From contig VXML01000067.1 of NCBI GenBank assembly GCA_009841115.1, positions 101,761 through 139,350 on the forward strand: 37,590 bases of DNA, in the 5' to 3' direction. Source of the DNA: Gemmatimonadota bacterium (GTDB lineage: Bacteria; Latescibacterota; UBA2968; UBA8231). The translations under genes and the position numbers were made by a program. The notes under the pieces were generated by a model, which was not told the DNA's origin, made no database searches, and saw only the letters and a program-made list of their open reading frames with translations. How positions within the stretch are numbered: position 1 is the stretch's first letter; each line of letters opens with the position of its first letter. Below are positions 24,096 to 32,453 of this stretch, one piece after another.

Positions 24096-25823
24096 ATGCC
24101 TATTTATATTTTGCTTTTAGCCACTGTACCCTTCTTCGCCTGTAATAGCAACGAGGGTGCCCTCAAAAAGGTGCCGCGCAATCGGACCTTGATCATGGAT
24201 TGCTCCGAGGCCAATACCTGCTCTGGCCAGATCCAGGATTACAACTCCTTTAATCCCTTCATCCCAGGCGGGATCTCGCGGATAGGGTACAACTTCCTCT
24301 ACGAGCCGCTTTATTTTTTCAACGCCTACGAGGAAGATTCCGAGCTAATACCTTGGATCGCCGAGAGCCACCATTTCAACGAGGATTACACCGAACTCGT
24401 GGTCAAAATTCGTCCGGGTGTTGAGTGGAGCGACGGGCATCCTTGGTCGGCGCACGACTTTGTCTTCACTATCAACATGCTGGTGGAACACGCCCCACAG
24501 CTCGTGTACTCGACGGATATGGCGACTTGGGTCAAAGAGGCGGTCGCCCTTGACAGTCTGACGGCGCGCGTCGCGCTCAAGGCTCCCAATCCGCGTTTCC
24601 TCTTCAGCTACTTCGTCCACAGTGGCGACCAAGGCGTCCCCATTGTGCCCAAGCACATCTGGGAGAGCAAAGACCCGCTGATTTTTTCCAACTTCGACCT
24701 GCAAAAAGGCTGGCCGGTGCTGACTGGTCCCTATCGCATTGTGCGTTCGGAGCCAGCCCAACGGATCTGGGATCTGCGCGAGGGCTGGTGGGCTGAGAAA
24801 CTCGGCTTTCAGGAGCTACCCCAGGTCGAGCGGTTGATCTACCTGACCTACATGGAGGAGCACAAGCGCGTGCAAAATCTGATTGCCAACAACATTGACA
24901 CTTGCTTGGAACTGCGTCCGGCCAACATGGTTTCCCTATTGGAGCGCAATCGCAACATCACGACTTGGACGGGCCGCGAGCCGCCGTATAGCTACATCAC
25001 TTGGTGGCCCATATCGCTGGGGTTTAATGGGCTGGAGGCCCCTTGGTCCGACCCAGAGATGCGCCGCGCGGTCAACTACGCCATCGACCGCGAACAGCTC
25101 GTCGCTATCGGCTGGCAAAATTCAGGTGCGTTGACCCTGCTGCCCTTGCCCGACCTGCCGCAGATGCATCGGTATTTTACCCTCGCCGAGGACTTGGTCG
25201 CCGAGCACCAAGTTGGCGTCTTTGACTTGGAAAAGAGCGCGGAGATACTCACCCGCAAAGGGTACGTACACAACGGGGTTTTCTGGGAAAAGGACGGGCA
25301 GCCGCTGAGCATGGTCATCGACATCTTCTCCCACTTTCAGGATTTGACGCCGGTGCTCATCGCCCAACTTAAAAAGGCCGGCATCGACGCTTCGTTCCGC
25401 ATGACCTCTGACTTTACCACGCGCCTGCGCCAGGGCACGGCCCGCGCGTACCTAATCGGCAACTTTAGCTCAATGCGCGACCCCTATTTTGTGCTGCGCC
25501 AGTACCACAGCCGCTTTGTCCAGCCCACCGGCGAACCCTCCGACATGCCTTGGCGCTGGCAAAACTCGGCCTACGACGAGCTGATCGACCAAATGGGCCA
25601 GACCCCGACTTATGCCCCGGAGATGGACGAACTCTATCGCCAAGCCATGGATCTCTGGCTTGCCGAGTTGCCCTCCATCCCCCTCGTCCAATGGCCGCAC
25701 CGCATCCCGCACAACGAGACCTATTGGACCAACTGGCCCAGCGCGGAAAACCCCTATATCAATAGCGCTTACTGGAGCCGCACTTGGCTTTTGGTGCTGC
25801 TGAACTTGCGGCCGCAGGTGTGA
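24096..25823 (+). CDS. ABC-type family-5 (OppA/DppA-like) solute-binding protein
   Basis: The 575-residue protein matches peptide/nickel-type extracytoplasmic binding proteins (SBP_bac_5): N-terminal lobe with YEPLYFFN, then VEWSDGHPWSAHDFVFT, RAVNYAIDREQLV and LPSIPLVQWPHRI near the C-terminus. The N-terminus is short and hydrophobic and ends in FFAC followed by NSNEG, a weak lipobox; it lacks the usual positive charges. It should capture oligopeptides, sugars or related solutes at the outer face of the inner membrane. No permease or ATPase gene adjoins it, so it either relies on a transporter elsewhere or has another role. The ribosome-binding site at ATG 24096 is poor (AGAGAG). Confidence 0.87.
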   Translation: MPIYILLLATVPFFACNSNEGALKKVPRNRTLIMDCSEANTCSGQIQDYNSFNPFIPGGISRIGYNFLYEPLYFFNAYEEDSELIPWIAESHHFNEDYTELVVKIRPGVEWSDGHPWSAHDFVFTINMLVEHAPQLVYSTDMATWVKEAVALDSLTARVALKAPNPRFLFSYFVHSGDQGVPIVPKHIWESKDPLIFSNFDLQKGWPVLTGPYRIVRSEPAQRIWDLREGWWAEKLGFQELPQVERLIYLTYMEEHKRVQNLIANNIDTCLELRPANMVSLLERNRNITTWTGREPPYSYITWWPISLGFNGLEAPWSDPEMRRAVNYAIDREQLVAIGWQNSGALTLLPLPDLPQMHRYFTLAEDLVAEHQVGVFDLEKSAEILTRKGYVHNGVFWEKDGQPLSMVIDIFSHFQDLTPVLIAQLKKAGIDASFRMTSDFTTRLRQGTARAYLIGNFSSMRDPYFVLRQYHSRFVQPTGEPSDMPWRWQNSAYDELIDQMGQTPTYAPEMDELYRQAMDLWLAELPSIPLVQWPHRIPHNETYWTNWPSAENPYINSAYWSRTWLLVLLNLRPQV

Positions 25824-25841
25824 GGGGTACAAGCCGTAGCA

Positions 25842-27077
25842 TTAATCCGACGCATGGCGTGGATCGGGTCCCGTGTACTTAGCGCGCGGCCGTATTAGGC
25901 GTCCGGTCTGATATTGCTCAATGGCGTGGGCGATCCAGCCGATAGTTCGGCCGAGGCAGAACAGCAACAGGGCTGCTCCTTTTTCCAATCCCAAGACTCG
26001 GCGCAGAGTTACCAGACCCAGATCTACATTGTGGGAAAGACCCGTTCGCGTCCTGACTTCTTCGGTCAATGTCTTCGCCAGTGCCAATTCCGAAGAATTG
26101 GGGACAGCTTCTTCCAGCAATTCCATGAGGATCTTCGCACGGGGGTCAACGCCTCGATAGACAACGTGTCCGAATCCTTCGATTACATCTCCCCGCTTGA
26201 GCCTGCTGGTAATGGTATCGCCCACGCTGTTTGCCGATTCAGCTTCGTCCCACAAGGCCTCTAGCCGGTCGGTCGCCCCACCGTGACGGGGACCTTGCAG
26301 GGCGCTGAGGCCGGCCGTTATCACCGCATACAGACTGGCGCCGCTCGAAGCCACGGTGCGGCAAGTAAACGTCGAGACGTTGAGCTCGTGATCGGCACAC
26401 AGAATCAGGGCCGCTTCGATCAACCGAGCCGTTTCCGGTCGTTTGGGTAGCCAAGTGCTCTGCAGCGTCTGCGCGATGCCGCTGTCGGTTTTGTCCTGTG
26501 CAGCGGCAACTAGCGTCATGAACCGGAGAATGCGAGCGCCGCACTGGTGGATGTGCGGAGGTGCAGTGGCGAAGGCCGCGGGGTCTTGGGCTCCAATCGC
26601 GGGGAGCAGTGCCTGCATCTGCTCGACTTTTGACAGCGGCGCAAGCTCTGCGATGAAAGTTGGGCTGATGCCGTCCAGCCGAGCCTCGCCGGCGAATTCC
26701 TCGATTCGCAGGGAGCGATCTCCCGTCCACAGCAACGCGGCGACTTCCTCCACCGTGCTCTCACGCGCCAATTCGCTGACGCTGATCCCCCGATGGTAGA
26801 GGTCGTCATCGTCGATTCGACTCAGAGCGGACTCCAGTACTGGGTCCCCTGTTCTCAGGGCCTGCTCGGCAGCTACTTCGGGACGCGCCCGAAGCTCCTT
26901 GTGGCGGCGGAGACGCTCGATGTCTTCGCGGTAGTACTGGCGAGTGCGCTGCCGTTGATCCCCGGTTTCGGAACGGATTAGGCCGCGGCTTACATAGGCA
27001 TAGAGGGTCTGCGGCCGGATTCCCAACTCGGCACAGGCCTCTTTAGCGGATAAATAGCGCGAAGGAGCCATCGTCAT
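25842..27077 (-). CDS. Citrate synthase family protein with N-terminal MerR-like HTH
   Basis: The 411-residue protein begins with a MerR/excisionase-type winged helix (residues 6-60; YLSAKEACAELGIRPQTLYA, RQYYREDIERLRRHKE). A full citrate synthase fold follows. The catalytic triad is retained: H265 (QGPRHGGA), H304 (GFGHVVYRGVDPRA) and D352 (HNVDLGL), and the CoA/oxaloacetate-site region includes ADHELNVSTF. It could condense an acyl-CoA with a 2-oxo acid, regulate transcription, or do both. It is divergent from a second citrate-synthase-like gene across an 81-bp spacer with palindromes and a strong promoter. ATG 27077 has no clear Shine-Dalgarno; ATG 27071 two codons later is equally possible. 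Confidence 0.88.
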   Translation of the reverse strand: MTMAPSRYLSAKEACAELGIRPQTLYAYVSRGLIRSETGDQRQRTRQYYREDIERLRRHKELRARPEVAAEQALRTGDPVLESALSRIDDDDLYHRGISVSELARESTVEEVAALLWTGDRSLRIEEFAGEARLDGISPTFIAELAPLSKVEQMQALLPAIGAQDPAAFATAPPHIHQCGARILRFMTLVAAAQDKTDSGIAQTLQSTWLPKRPETARLIEAALILCADHELNVSTFTCRTVASSGASLYAVITAGLSALQGPRHGGATDRLEALWDEAESANSVGDTITSRLKRGDVIEGFGHVVYRGVDPRAKILMELLEEAVPNSSELALAKTLTEEVRTRTGLSHNVDLGLVTLRRVLGLEKGAALLLFCLGRTIGWIAHAIEQYQTGRLIRPRAKYTGPDPRHASD

Positions 27078-27079
27078 AG

Positions 27080-27108
27080 ATTGATTTCTGAATCAATATT
27101 GACAATAT
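27080..27108. promoter_or_regulatory. Two overlapping palindromes, putative operator
   Basis: ATTGATT-TCTG-AATCAAT at 27080-27097 is a perfect 7-bp inverted repeat with a 4-bp centre. ATATTG-A-CAATAT at 27096-27108 is a second perfect palindrome. Together they cover the -35 box of the plus-strand promoter and lie next to the start of the HTH-citrate synthase gene. This is where an autoregulatory repressor or a MerR-type activator would bind. The HTH-bearing neighbour is the natural candidate, by inference. Confidence 0.6.
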
Positions 27109-27126
27109 AAGTGATCGCGTTATAAT
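27099..27126 (+). promoter_or_regulatory. Consensus sigma-70 promoter
   Basis: TTGACA at 27099-27104 and TATAAT at 27121-27126 are exact consensus hexamers separated by 16 bp. Transcription should start near 27133, about 25 nt before the ATG at 27159. It is the clearest housekeeping promoter in the window. Both palindromes of the putative operator overlap or adjoin the -35 element, so the promoter is likely regulated rather than constitutive. Confidence 0.75.
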
Positions 27127-27158
27127 CGTCAATTAACCAATACAACGGAGCTTGAAAC

Positions 27159-28271
27159 ATGACCAACGAGATCAAAGAAGGACTAGAGGGTGTAGTCGCT
27201 GCCCGCACGCGGTTGAGCGGGATCGACGGAGAGAAGGGCAAACTGTGGTTGGCGGGATTCTCTCTTGAGGAACTTGCCCCCAACGCGCACTTCGAGGAAA
27301 TGGCCTACCTGTTATGGCACGGCCAGCTACCGGACTGCGAGCATTCAGAGGCATTCCGCGCTCGACTGTCGAGTTGGTCCCTGCCCGGGTACACTCAATC
27401 CCTGATTGAGGCCGCCGTCAGAGTTGGGCAAAGGCCAATCGACGTCCTGCGGCTGGCCTTGGATTCGCTGTGCCTTGAGGACGCGGAGGTGGATGTCGCA
27501 CTTATGGGTGCCACTCCTGTAATCGTCGCTGCCACGTGGCGGTTGATGAATCAAAAACCCGTGATTCAGTCGGATTCGGGGCTTCGTTTTGCGGAAAACT
27601 TCCTCTACATGCTGTCAGGCCGCAGGCCGACCGCGGCCATGGCTTGCGCGCTGGACACGTACTTCAACGCGATGGTTGATCACGGCATGAACGCATCGAC
27701 CTTTACGGCTCGCATCATCACTTCGACGCGCTCTGATCGGAAGTCAGCCATCGTCGGCGCTCTTGGTGCCTTGAAAGGCCCGTTGCACGGTGGTGCCCCC
27801 GAGCCAGCCTTGGCCATGCTGCAGCAAATTGGCATTCCCGACCGAGCCGAGCTCTTCATTAGAAACGTCCTCGAACGCGGTGAACGTCTGATGGGCTTCG
27901 GGCATCGCGAGTACAAGGTGCGGGACCCCCGAGCGGCTGTTCTCGCACAAGCCGCTGAGAAGCTGTGTGAGGACAAAGGGGATACTGGCCTGTTCGACTT
28001 GGCCAGACTCGTAGAATCAGAGGCGGTTCGACTATTGGAGGAATACAAGCCGGGCCGGCGCTTGTTTACCAACGCCGAGTTCTATACGGCTGTTCTGCTG
28101 CACGAACTTGGCGTTTCGTCGGAGTTGTTTAGTTGCACCTTCGCCGCAACTCGCATGGCCGGCTGGATCGCTCACTGCCGGGAACAGGAAGCAGTGGACC
28201 GAATTTTTCGGCCGCAGTCGGAGTATGTCGGGTGCGAGGGTAGAGAGTGGGTGCCCCTAGGAGACCGCTGA
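27159..28271 (+). CDS. Citrate/2-methylcitrate synthase-like protein
   Basis: The 370-residue protein is a short-type citrate synthase without the HTH. Landmarks are RTRLSGIDGEKGKLWLAG at the N-terminus, DHGMNASTF, H210 in GPLHGGAPE and H249 in MGFGHREYKVRDPRA. Where citrate synthases carry the catalytic Asp (NVDF), it reads NAEFYTA with Glu at 307; whether this is normal for its subgroup I cannot tell. CGGAG lies about 10 nt upstream of the ATG. The reaction would be condensation of acetyl- or propionyl-CoA with oxaloacetate, but no prpB, prpD or TCA genes adjoin it, so the pathway is open. It is driven by the consensus promoter and paired with the divergent HTH-citrate synthase. Confidence 0.88.
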   Translation: MTNEIKEGLEGVVAARTRLSGIDGEKGKLWLAGFSLEELAPNAHFEEMAYLLWHGQLPDCEHSEAFRARLSSWSLPGYTQSLIEAAVRVGQRPIDVLRLALDSLCLEDAEVDVALMGATPVIVAATWRLMNQKPVIQSDSGLRFAENFLYMLSGRRPTAAMACALDTYFNAMVDHGMNASTFTARIITSTRSDRKSAIVGALGALKGPLHGGAPEPALAMLQQIGIPDRAELFIRNVLERGERLMGFGHREYKVRDPRAAVLAQAAEKLCEDKGDTGLFDLARLVESEAVRLLEEYKPGRRLFTNAEFYTAVLLHELGVSSELFSCTFAATRMAGWIAHCREQEAVDRIFRPQSEYVGCEGREWVPLGDR

Positions 28272-28276
28272 CCCGA

Positions 28277-28310
28277 CCCGTCTCAAGCACTTGGGCTTGC
28301 TCCACACGGG
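28277..28310. terminator. Weak nested hairpin after citrate synthase
   Basis: CCCGT at 28277-28281 pairs with ACGGG at 28306-28310, and inside it CAAGC at 28284-28288 pairs with GCTTG at 28295-28299 around a six-base loop. It starts 5 bp after the citrate synthase stop codon. There is no U-tract, so intrinsic termination is doubtful. Confidence 0.25.
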
Positions 28311-28359
28311 TACCATAGCGACTTTTCCGATACTAACACAAGCGAGGTGCGTCATAAAA

Positions 28360-29403
28360 ATGAGAACGTTCAAGCTGTGGGCGGGTGGGGATGCGCACGT
28401 GGGAACGGATCTGGCGCGGGCCAATCGCCGCAGTCTTGCGGATGCGATCCTGCAGGCCGAACAGGGCGGTGCCGAGGGCGGTCCTCCGTTCGAGTGGGAT
28501 ATTATGCTGGACATCGGGGACCTGTCTGGATCGCAGACGCCGCCGGGTGACGAGGAAGGGGAAGAGGTGGTGCGGCAGTACAGCACATCGACCAAACATC
28601 CCCGGGAAGATTTCTACAACATTGTGGGCAACCACGACGCCAGCGGTCCCGACGAGCCGTGCCAGTGGTGGTTTCGGAAGTGGGTGGATCCCACCGGGGA
28701 GAATTCCGAGTATTCCGGCGTTCACGCCGACCGGCGGCCCTATCCGATCGAGGGCACCTGGGAGCGGTATTCGTTTCAGGTGGGGAATGTCCTGTTTCTG
28801 GCGATGGGTGACCGCAACGACGGCGGCCCTCCGGTTGGGCGCGGCGAGAAAGGCGGATACCCCGCAGGCGCAGTGACGCGGGAGACGTTCGAGTGGTGGA
28901 AAGAGAAGGTCGCAGAAAACCAGGACAAGATTATTGTAACGGCCCACCACCATATGTTGAAGGACACGACAGTGGCGTCCGGCCCTTGGGAGGGAGTTGA
29001 CGGAGGCTATCATGGCCGCTTTGAAGACGGGGCACCCATCGGGGCATCGTATCTCTATTTCGTGGGGGGAGAACCAGATGAGGGGTCGTTCGAGTCTTAT
29101 TTGGCTGCGAATCCGGGCGCGGTCGATCTCTGGCTGGGAGGCCATACCCATACGAACCCGGACGATACACACGGCGGGCGGTCCCATGTGGAGCGGAAGT
29201 GGGGGGTGACCTTCGTCAATGTGGCGGCCATTTCGAAATATCACGGCAGCAAGAATGTTTCGATGAGCCGGTTGTTGACGTTTTCGGAAGGGGCGGCGGA
29301 GGTCAATATCAGGTGCTATCTTCACATGAGCGACTATGCACCTCAGGGGTGGCACGACAGGGCGGAAAGGACGGTGCCGCTACGGATGCCGTTCTCATAT
29401 TGA
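28360..29403 (+). CDS. Calcineurin-like metallophosphoesterase
   Basis: The 347-residue protein shows the full set of metallophosphoesterase motifs: GGDAHVG (D-x-H), LDIGDLSG (GD), VGNHD (GNHD), TAHHHM and GGHTHTN. These bind a dinuclear metal centre that hydrolyses phosphoesters. No signal peptide or membrane helix is seen, so it appears cytoplasmic. The start is placed at ATG 28360 (MRTFKLWAGGDAH), since the phosphoesterase core begins at once; the frame upstream to 28291 shows no family features. The ribosome-binding site is weak (GAGG far upstream). It converges with the NTF2-like gene. Substrate is unknown; the large insert between GNHD and the HH motif is not typical of a cyclic-nucleotide enzyme. 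Confidence 0.87.
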   Translation: MRTFKLWAGGDAHVGTDLARANRRSLADAILQAEQGGAEGGPPFEWDIMLDIGDLSGSQTPPGDEEGEEVVRQYSTSTKHPREDFYNIVGNHDASGPDEPCQWWFRKWVDPTGENSEYSGVHADRRPYPIEGTWERYSFQVGNVLFLAMGDRNDGGPPVGRGEKGGYPAGAVTRETFEWWKEKVAENQDKIIVTAHHHMLKDTTVASGPWEGVDGGYHGRFEDGAPIGASYLYFVGGEPDEGSFESYLAANPGAVDLWLGGHTHTNPDDTHGGRSHVERKWGVTFVNVAAISKYHGSKNVSMSRLLTFSEGAAEVNIRCYLHMSDYAPQGWHDRAERTVPLRMPFSY

Positions 29404-29430
29404 CGGGCACGTAGTCCATTGGACGCTGCA

Positions 29431-29979
29431 TCAGAACAGAATATCAGCAAACGTCAGTAGCCAGGACTCGAAGTCAATACCTTGCTTATCCTCTTGAACC
29501 ACTGTTTCTGACTGCCGAGCAGGTGGGGATTGAGAACGCAGCACCAACCTGGACAAGTGCTCGTGGGCAAGGTGCCATCCTCCTTCCTGCTTGACCCACA
29601 CGCTGGAGAGACGAAGTGTATGCATCCGACTGCGCTGTTTTTTCATAGAGATTCTGGCATCCAGATATCCCGTCACCACAGCGGTATTTTCGAAGAGTTG
29701 CACCTCGATATGCCGGGGTTTGAGGTTGAACGTGAGCCCGGCCTTGAAACCGGACTTCATGCGATTTTGATTGAACCCTTCGCGAAGCAGGCCGCCAGAT
29801 GAGGAGAAAATGGTATAGCCCGGCGCAAAACTGCGCCCCAGTCCTTCGTGATCTTTGGCCGCAAAAGCCTGATAATGATCCATCACGGCAGACCGTACAC
29901 TCTCTTCGTCGGCGGAACCGCGAGTGGTCAACAGGGCAAGTGTGCACAAGACTGCGAGATAATGCCTGAGATTATTCAT
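29431..29979 (-). CDS. Secreted NTF2-like (DUF4440/SnoaL-type) protein
   Basis: The 182-residue protein starts with a Sec signal peptide (hydrophobic stretch YLAVLCTLALLTT, likely cleavage after GSA). A cone-shaped NTF2-like domain follows: VRSAVMDHYQAFAAKDHEG, FAPGYTIFSS, NTAVVTGYLDA and SSVWVKQEGGWHLAHEHLS. Such domains serve as small enzymes or ligand-binding modules; no catalytic residues can be assigned. An AAGGAG site about 12 nt upstream supports ATG 29979. The C-terminal tail after LSRLVL is polar and of unknown role. The gene is divergent from the PLP-enzyme gene across 73 bp, so they might share regulation. Confidence 0.82.
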   Translation of the reverse strand: MNNLRHYLAVLCTLALLTTRGSADEESVRSAVMDHYQAFAAKDHEGLGRSFAPGYTIFSSSGGLLREGFNQNRMKSGFKAGLTFNLKPRHIEVQLFENTAVVTGYLDARISMKKQRSRMHTLRLSSVWVKQEGGWHLAHEHLSRLVLRSQSPPARQSETVVQEDKQGIDFESWLLTFADILF

Positions 29980-30052
29980 GGTAGTGAGGATCTCCTTTCG
30001 AGTTTCCAGTTTTCCAAAGAGAAGCGAACAAACACCCGCAAGGTAAAACGCT

Positions 30053-31288
30053 ATGAATCCCTATCAAACTAATGTCTTTATTAATGCGCAAGCCCACCCG
30101 CCACCGGCCTATGGTCCAACGCAGCAGGCGTTGCTAAATCGAGATGCCTTCGCCGATGTGGAAGCAGAGGTGACGCACTTACCCGGTTATCAACCGACGC
30201 CGCTGATTGCATTGAACGGTCTTGCTGCGGCGAGCGGTGTTGAGGGCCTGTGGTGCAAGCACGAAGGGTATCGATTTGAGGTAGGGAGTTTTAAGCCTAC
30301 GGGACCTGTTTACGCCATGCTGTCCGTGTTGAAGGGCGAAACCAAAAAAGCCACCGGTGTGGAAATAGTCACAACACAGGACCTGATAAATCGGAAGTAT
30401 GAATCGGTGGCGAGAGAGGTCGTCGTCTCGGCGGCAACCTCGGGCAATCACGGGCGAGCGCTGGCGTGGGGTGCCCGCATGTTCGGTTGTCGATGCGTGA
30501 TTTACATGAACGATGGCGTCAGTGCCGGTAGAGAGGAAGCGATTGCGGCCTATGGGGCAGAGGTGGTGCGGGTACCGGGAAGCTATGATCGAGCGGTGCA
30601 ACGCTCGTACGCGGACGCTGAGATGTTCGGTTACTTTGCCATATCGGATGAGAAATCCGCAGAGTATCCCCACATCTCCCGTGAGATTATGCAGGGGTAC
30701 GCAATGGTCGCGGACGAAATCGTTCGCCAGTTAAGCGACGGCCAACCGCCCACTCATGTCTTTGTCCCCGGCGGTGGCGGTCGCTTGGCCGCGGCGACCT
30801 GCGGGCATTTGTGGGAGCGCTACGAGAGCAACCATCCGCGGATAGTTGTTGTTGAACCCACCGCATCTGCCTGCCTATATCAAAGCGCGATTGTAAACAG
30901 CGCAGCAACCGTCAGCGGGGACGGTCAATCGGTAATGGACGGACTGGTCGTTGAATCCGCGTCGCCGCAGGCGTGGGATATTCTAAAGGCTGGTGCTTTT
31001 GCCTTTCTCACTATCCCCGACGAAGCGGCTGTTGACGCCATGCGACAAGCGGCGACTGGTGTCGGTGGAGATCCCCCAATCGCGATTGGCGAAACGGGGA
31101 TTGCAGCGTGGGCGGGATTTCTGGCGACGACCCGGGACGAAAATTTGCGGCAGCAGCTTGGCCTCGATTGCAACAGTCGCATCGTCATCATTGCAACCGA
31201 GGGGGCGACCGATCCAGAAGTTTATCGCAACCTTGTTGGCACAACTCCGGAAGCGGTTTTGGCGGGAACCGAACCGCAACCGGAATAG
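30053..31288 (+). CDS. Diaminopropionate ammonia-lyase-like PLP enzyme
   Basis: The 411-residue fold-type II PLP enzyme most resembles 2,3-diaminopropionate ammonia-lyase, which yields pyruvate and ammonia. The PLP Lys is K81 in GSFKPTGPVYA; the phosphate-binding loop is VPGGGGRLAAA; GYAMVADEIVRQL and GGDPPIAIGETG fit the family. In the E. coli enzyme the motif ATDGNHG carries a catalytic Asp; here it is ATSGNHG with Ser at about 130, as in threonine-synthase-like relatives. The second conserved Asp region is kept near D199. Substrate may therefore differ, for example another amino acid. It precedes the SGNH hydrolase by 16 nt and is likely co-transcribed with it. AAGG lies about 10 nt before ATG 30053. 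Confidence 0.8.
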   Translation: MNPYQTNVFINAQAHPPPAYGPTQQALLNRDAFADVEAEVTHLPGYQPTPLIALNGLAAASGVEGLWCKHEGYRFEVGSFKPTGPVYAMLSVLKGETKKATGVEIVTTQDLINRKYESVAREVVVSAATSGNHGRALAWGARMFGCRCVIYMNDGVSAGREEAIAAYGAEVVRVPGSYDRAVQRSYADAEMFGYFAISDEKSAEYPHISREIMQGYAMVADEIVRQLSDGQPPTHVFVPGGGGRLAAATCGHLWERYESNHPRIVVVEPTASACLYQSAIVNSAATVSGDGQSVMDGLVVESASPQAWDILKAGAFAFLTIPDEAAVDAMRQAATGVGGDPPIAIGETGIAAWAGFLATTRDENLRQQLGLDCNSRIVIIATEGATDPEVYRNLVGTTPEAVLAGTEPQPE

Positions 31289-31304
31289 GGAAAAGGATCC
31301 CGCG

Positions 31305-32453
31305 ATGACAAGACGCGAATATTTGGAATCGATTATGCCGACGCGCGAGATGGTGGATCATTTTGTGACACCTGCGAAGGCCGAGGTGCCGGCAGAGTTG
31401 GCGAGAATTATGTGTAATAATGCACAGTCGGCGTTTGATCCCGAGATCGGATGGGTGGTTTGCGATGGGTTTCGCGGTGGTGGCGTAGATGATTCGCGCG
31501 GGTTGTACGCGTACGAGAAAGACGGTGCGCGGCAGGTGGTCAATTACGCGGATCGCCCGTGTCGCATCCATACGTATGGGGATAGCTTTACGCATTGCGA
31601 TCAGGTCAGTAATGGGGAGACATGGCAGGAGTATTTGGCCGCACATCTGCTGGAGCCCGTTCGCAATTACGGCATTGGTGGGCACAGTGTGTATCAGGCG
31701 TATCGGCGAATGTTAATTGTGGAGAGGGAATATCCCGCCGAATACGTGATTTTGAACGTGTGGGACGACGATCACTTTCGCAATTTGGATGCGTGGCGAT
31801 CCATTCGCATGGGACGACAGGGGCGGTTTACGCTGCCGCATTTGTGCGTAAATCTGGAAAGCGGAACCGTGGAAGAGCGCGAGAATTTGTGTAAGACTCC
31901 CGAAGAACTCTATCGGTTATGCGATGCGGATTGGGTGTGGGAGACTTTTGGCGACGATCCGATTTTACATGCGGTTATGGCGCGTAAAGGCAGTGTGGAA
32001 GATGCGTCGGCAATGGCACAGAGTATGGGGGGAGAACTCGAGAATGCGGGATCAGATGCCGAGGTTTACAGCCTGCATACTGAAGCGGCTCTGTTTGCAA
32101 CGCGGTTTGTGATTGAAAAGGCCGAGGCGTTTACAAAGGCCAATGGAAAAAAGCTGCTGGTAATTTTGTCATTTGGTTCGCACAATGTAGCAAATGCCCT
32201 GAAGGGCGAGCCGTTTTTTGACCAGACGTTTTTGGATTGGTTGGCAGCAAAGGACGTACCGATGATCGATTTGCGCGATGCCTTTCGGGAAGAATACGCG
32301 ACATATCGAGGGGATGTACAGACGTTTTTGGCTCCGTATTATATCGGGCATCACACGCCGCGCGGGAATTTCTTCTTTGCTTGGGCGATAAAAGATCGAA
32401 TTGTAGAATGGCTCGATCCAAAACCATTGCCCTATCAAATAGCGTCGGATTGA
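31305..32453 (+). CDS. SGNH/GDSL-type hydrolase
   Basis: The 382-residue protein has block I with the nucleophile Ser in TYGDSFTHCD (S94), block II in NYGIGGHS and a block III-like ILNVWDDDH. Near residue 350 is HHTPRGN, where the His of the catalytic dyad is expected. SGNH enzymes are esterases or deacetylases acting on lipids or acyl-sugars. No signal peptide is seen. The ATG at 31305 follows AAAAGGA at normal spacing; an overlapping frame reaching back to 30993 runs through the PLP-enzyme gene and is spurious. The gene uses visibly more AT-rich codons than most of the window. It is convergent with the envelope operon. Confidence 0.82.
   Translation: MTRREYLESIMPTREMVDHFVTPAKAEVPAELARIMCNNAQSAFDPEIGWVVCDGFRGGGVDDSRGLYAYEKDGARQVVNYADRPCRIHTYGDSFTHCDQVSNGETWQEYLAAHLLEPVRNYGIGGHSVYQAYRRMLIVEREYPAEYVILNVWDDDHFRNLDAWRSIRMGRQGRFTLPHLCVNLESGTVEERENLCKTPEELYRLCDADWVWETFGDDPILHAVMARKGSVEDASAMAQSMGGELENAGSDAEVYSLHTEAALFATRFVIEKAEAFTKANGKKLLVILSFGSHNVANALKGEPFFDQTFLDWLAAKDVPMIDLRDAFREEYATYRGDVQTFLAPYYIGHHTPRGNFFFAWAIKDRIVEWLDPKPLPYQIASD

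Noticed and set aside
28333..29355. 340-codon minus-strand frame
   Set aside because: Antisense to the metallophosphoesterase, which has all its catalytic motifs.
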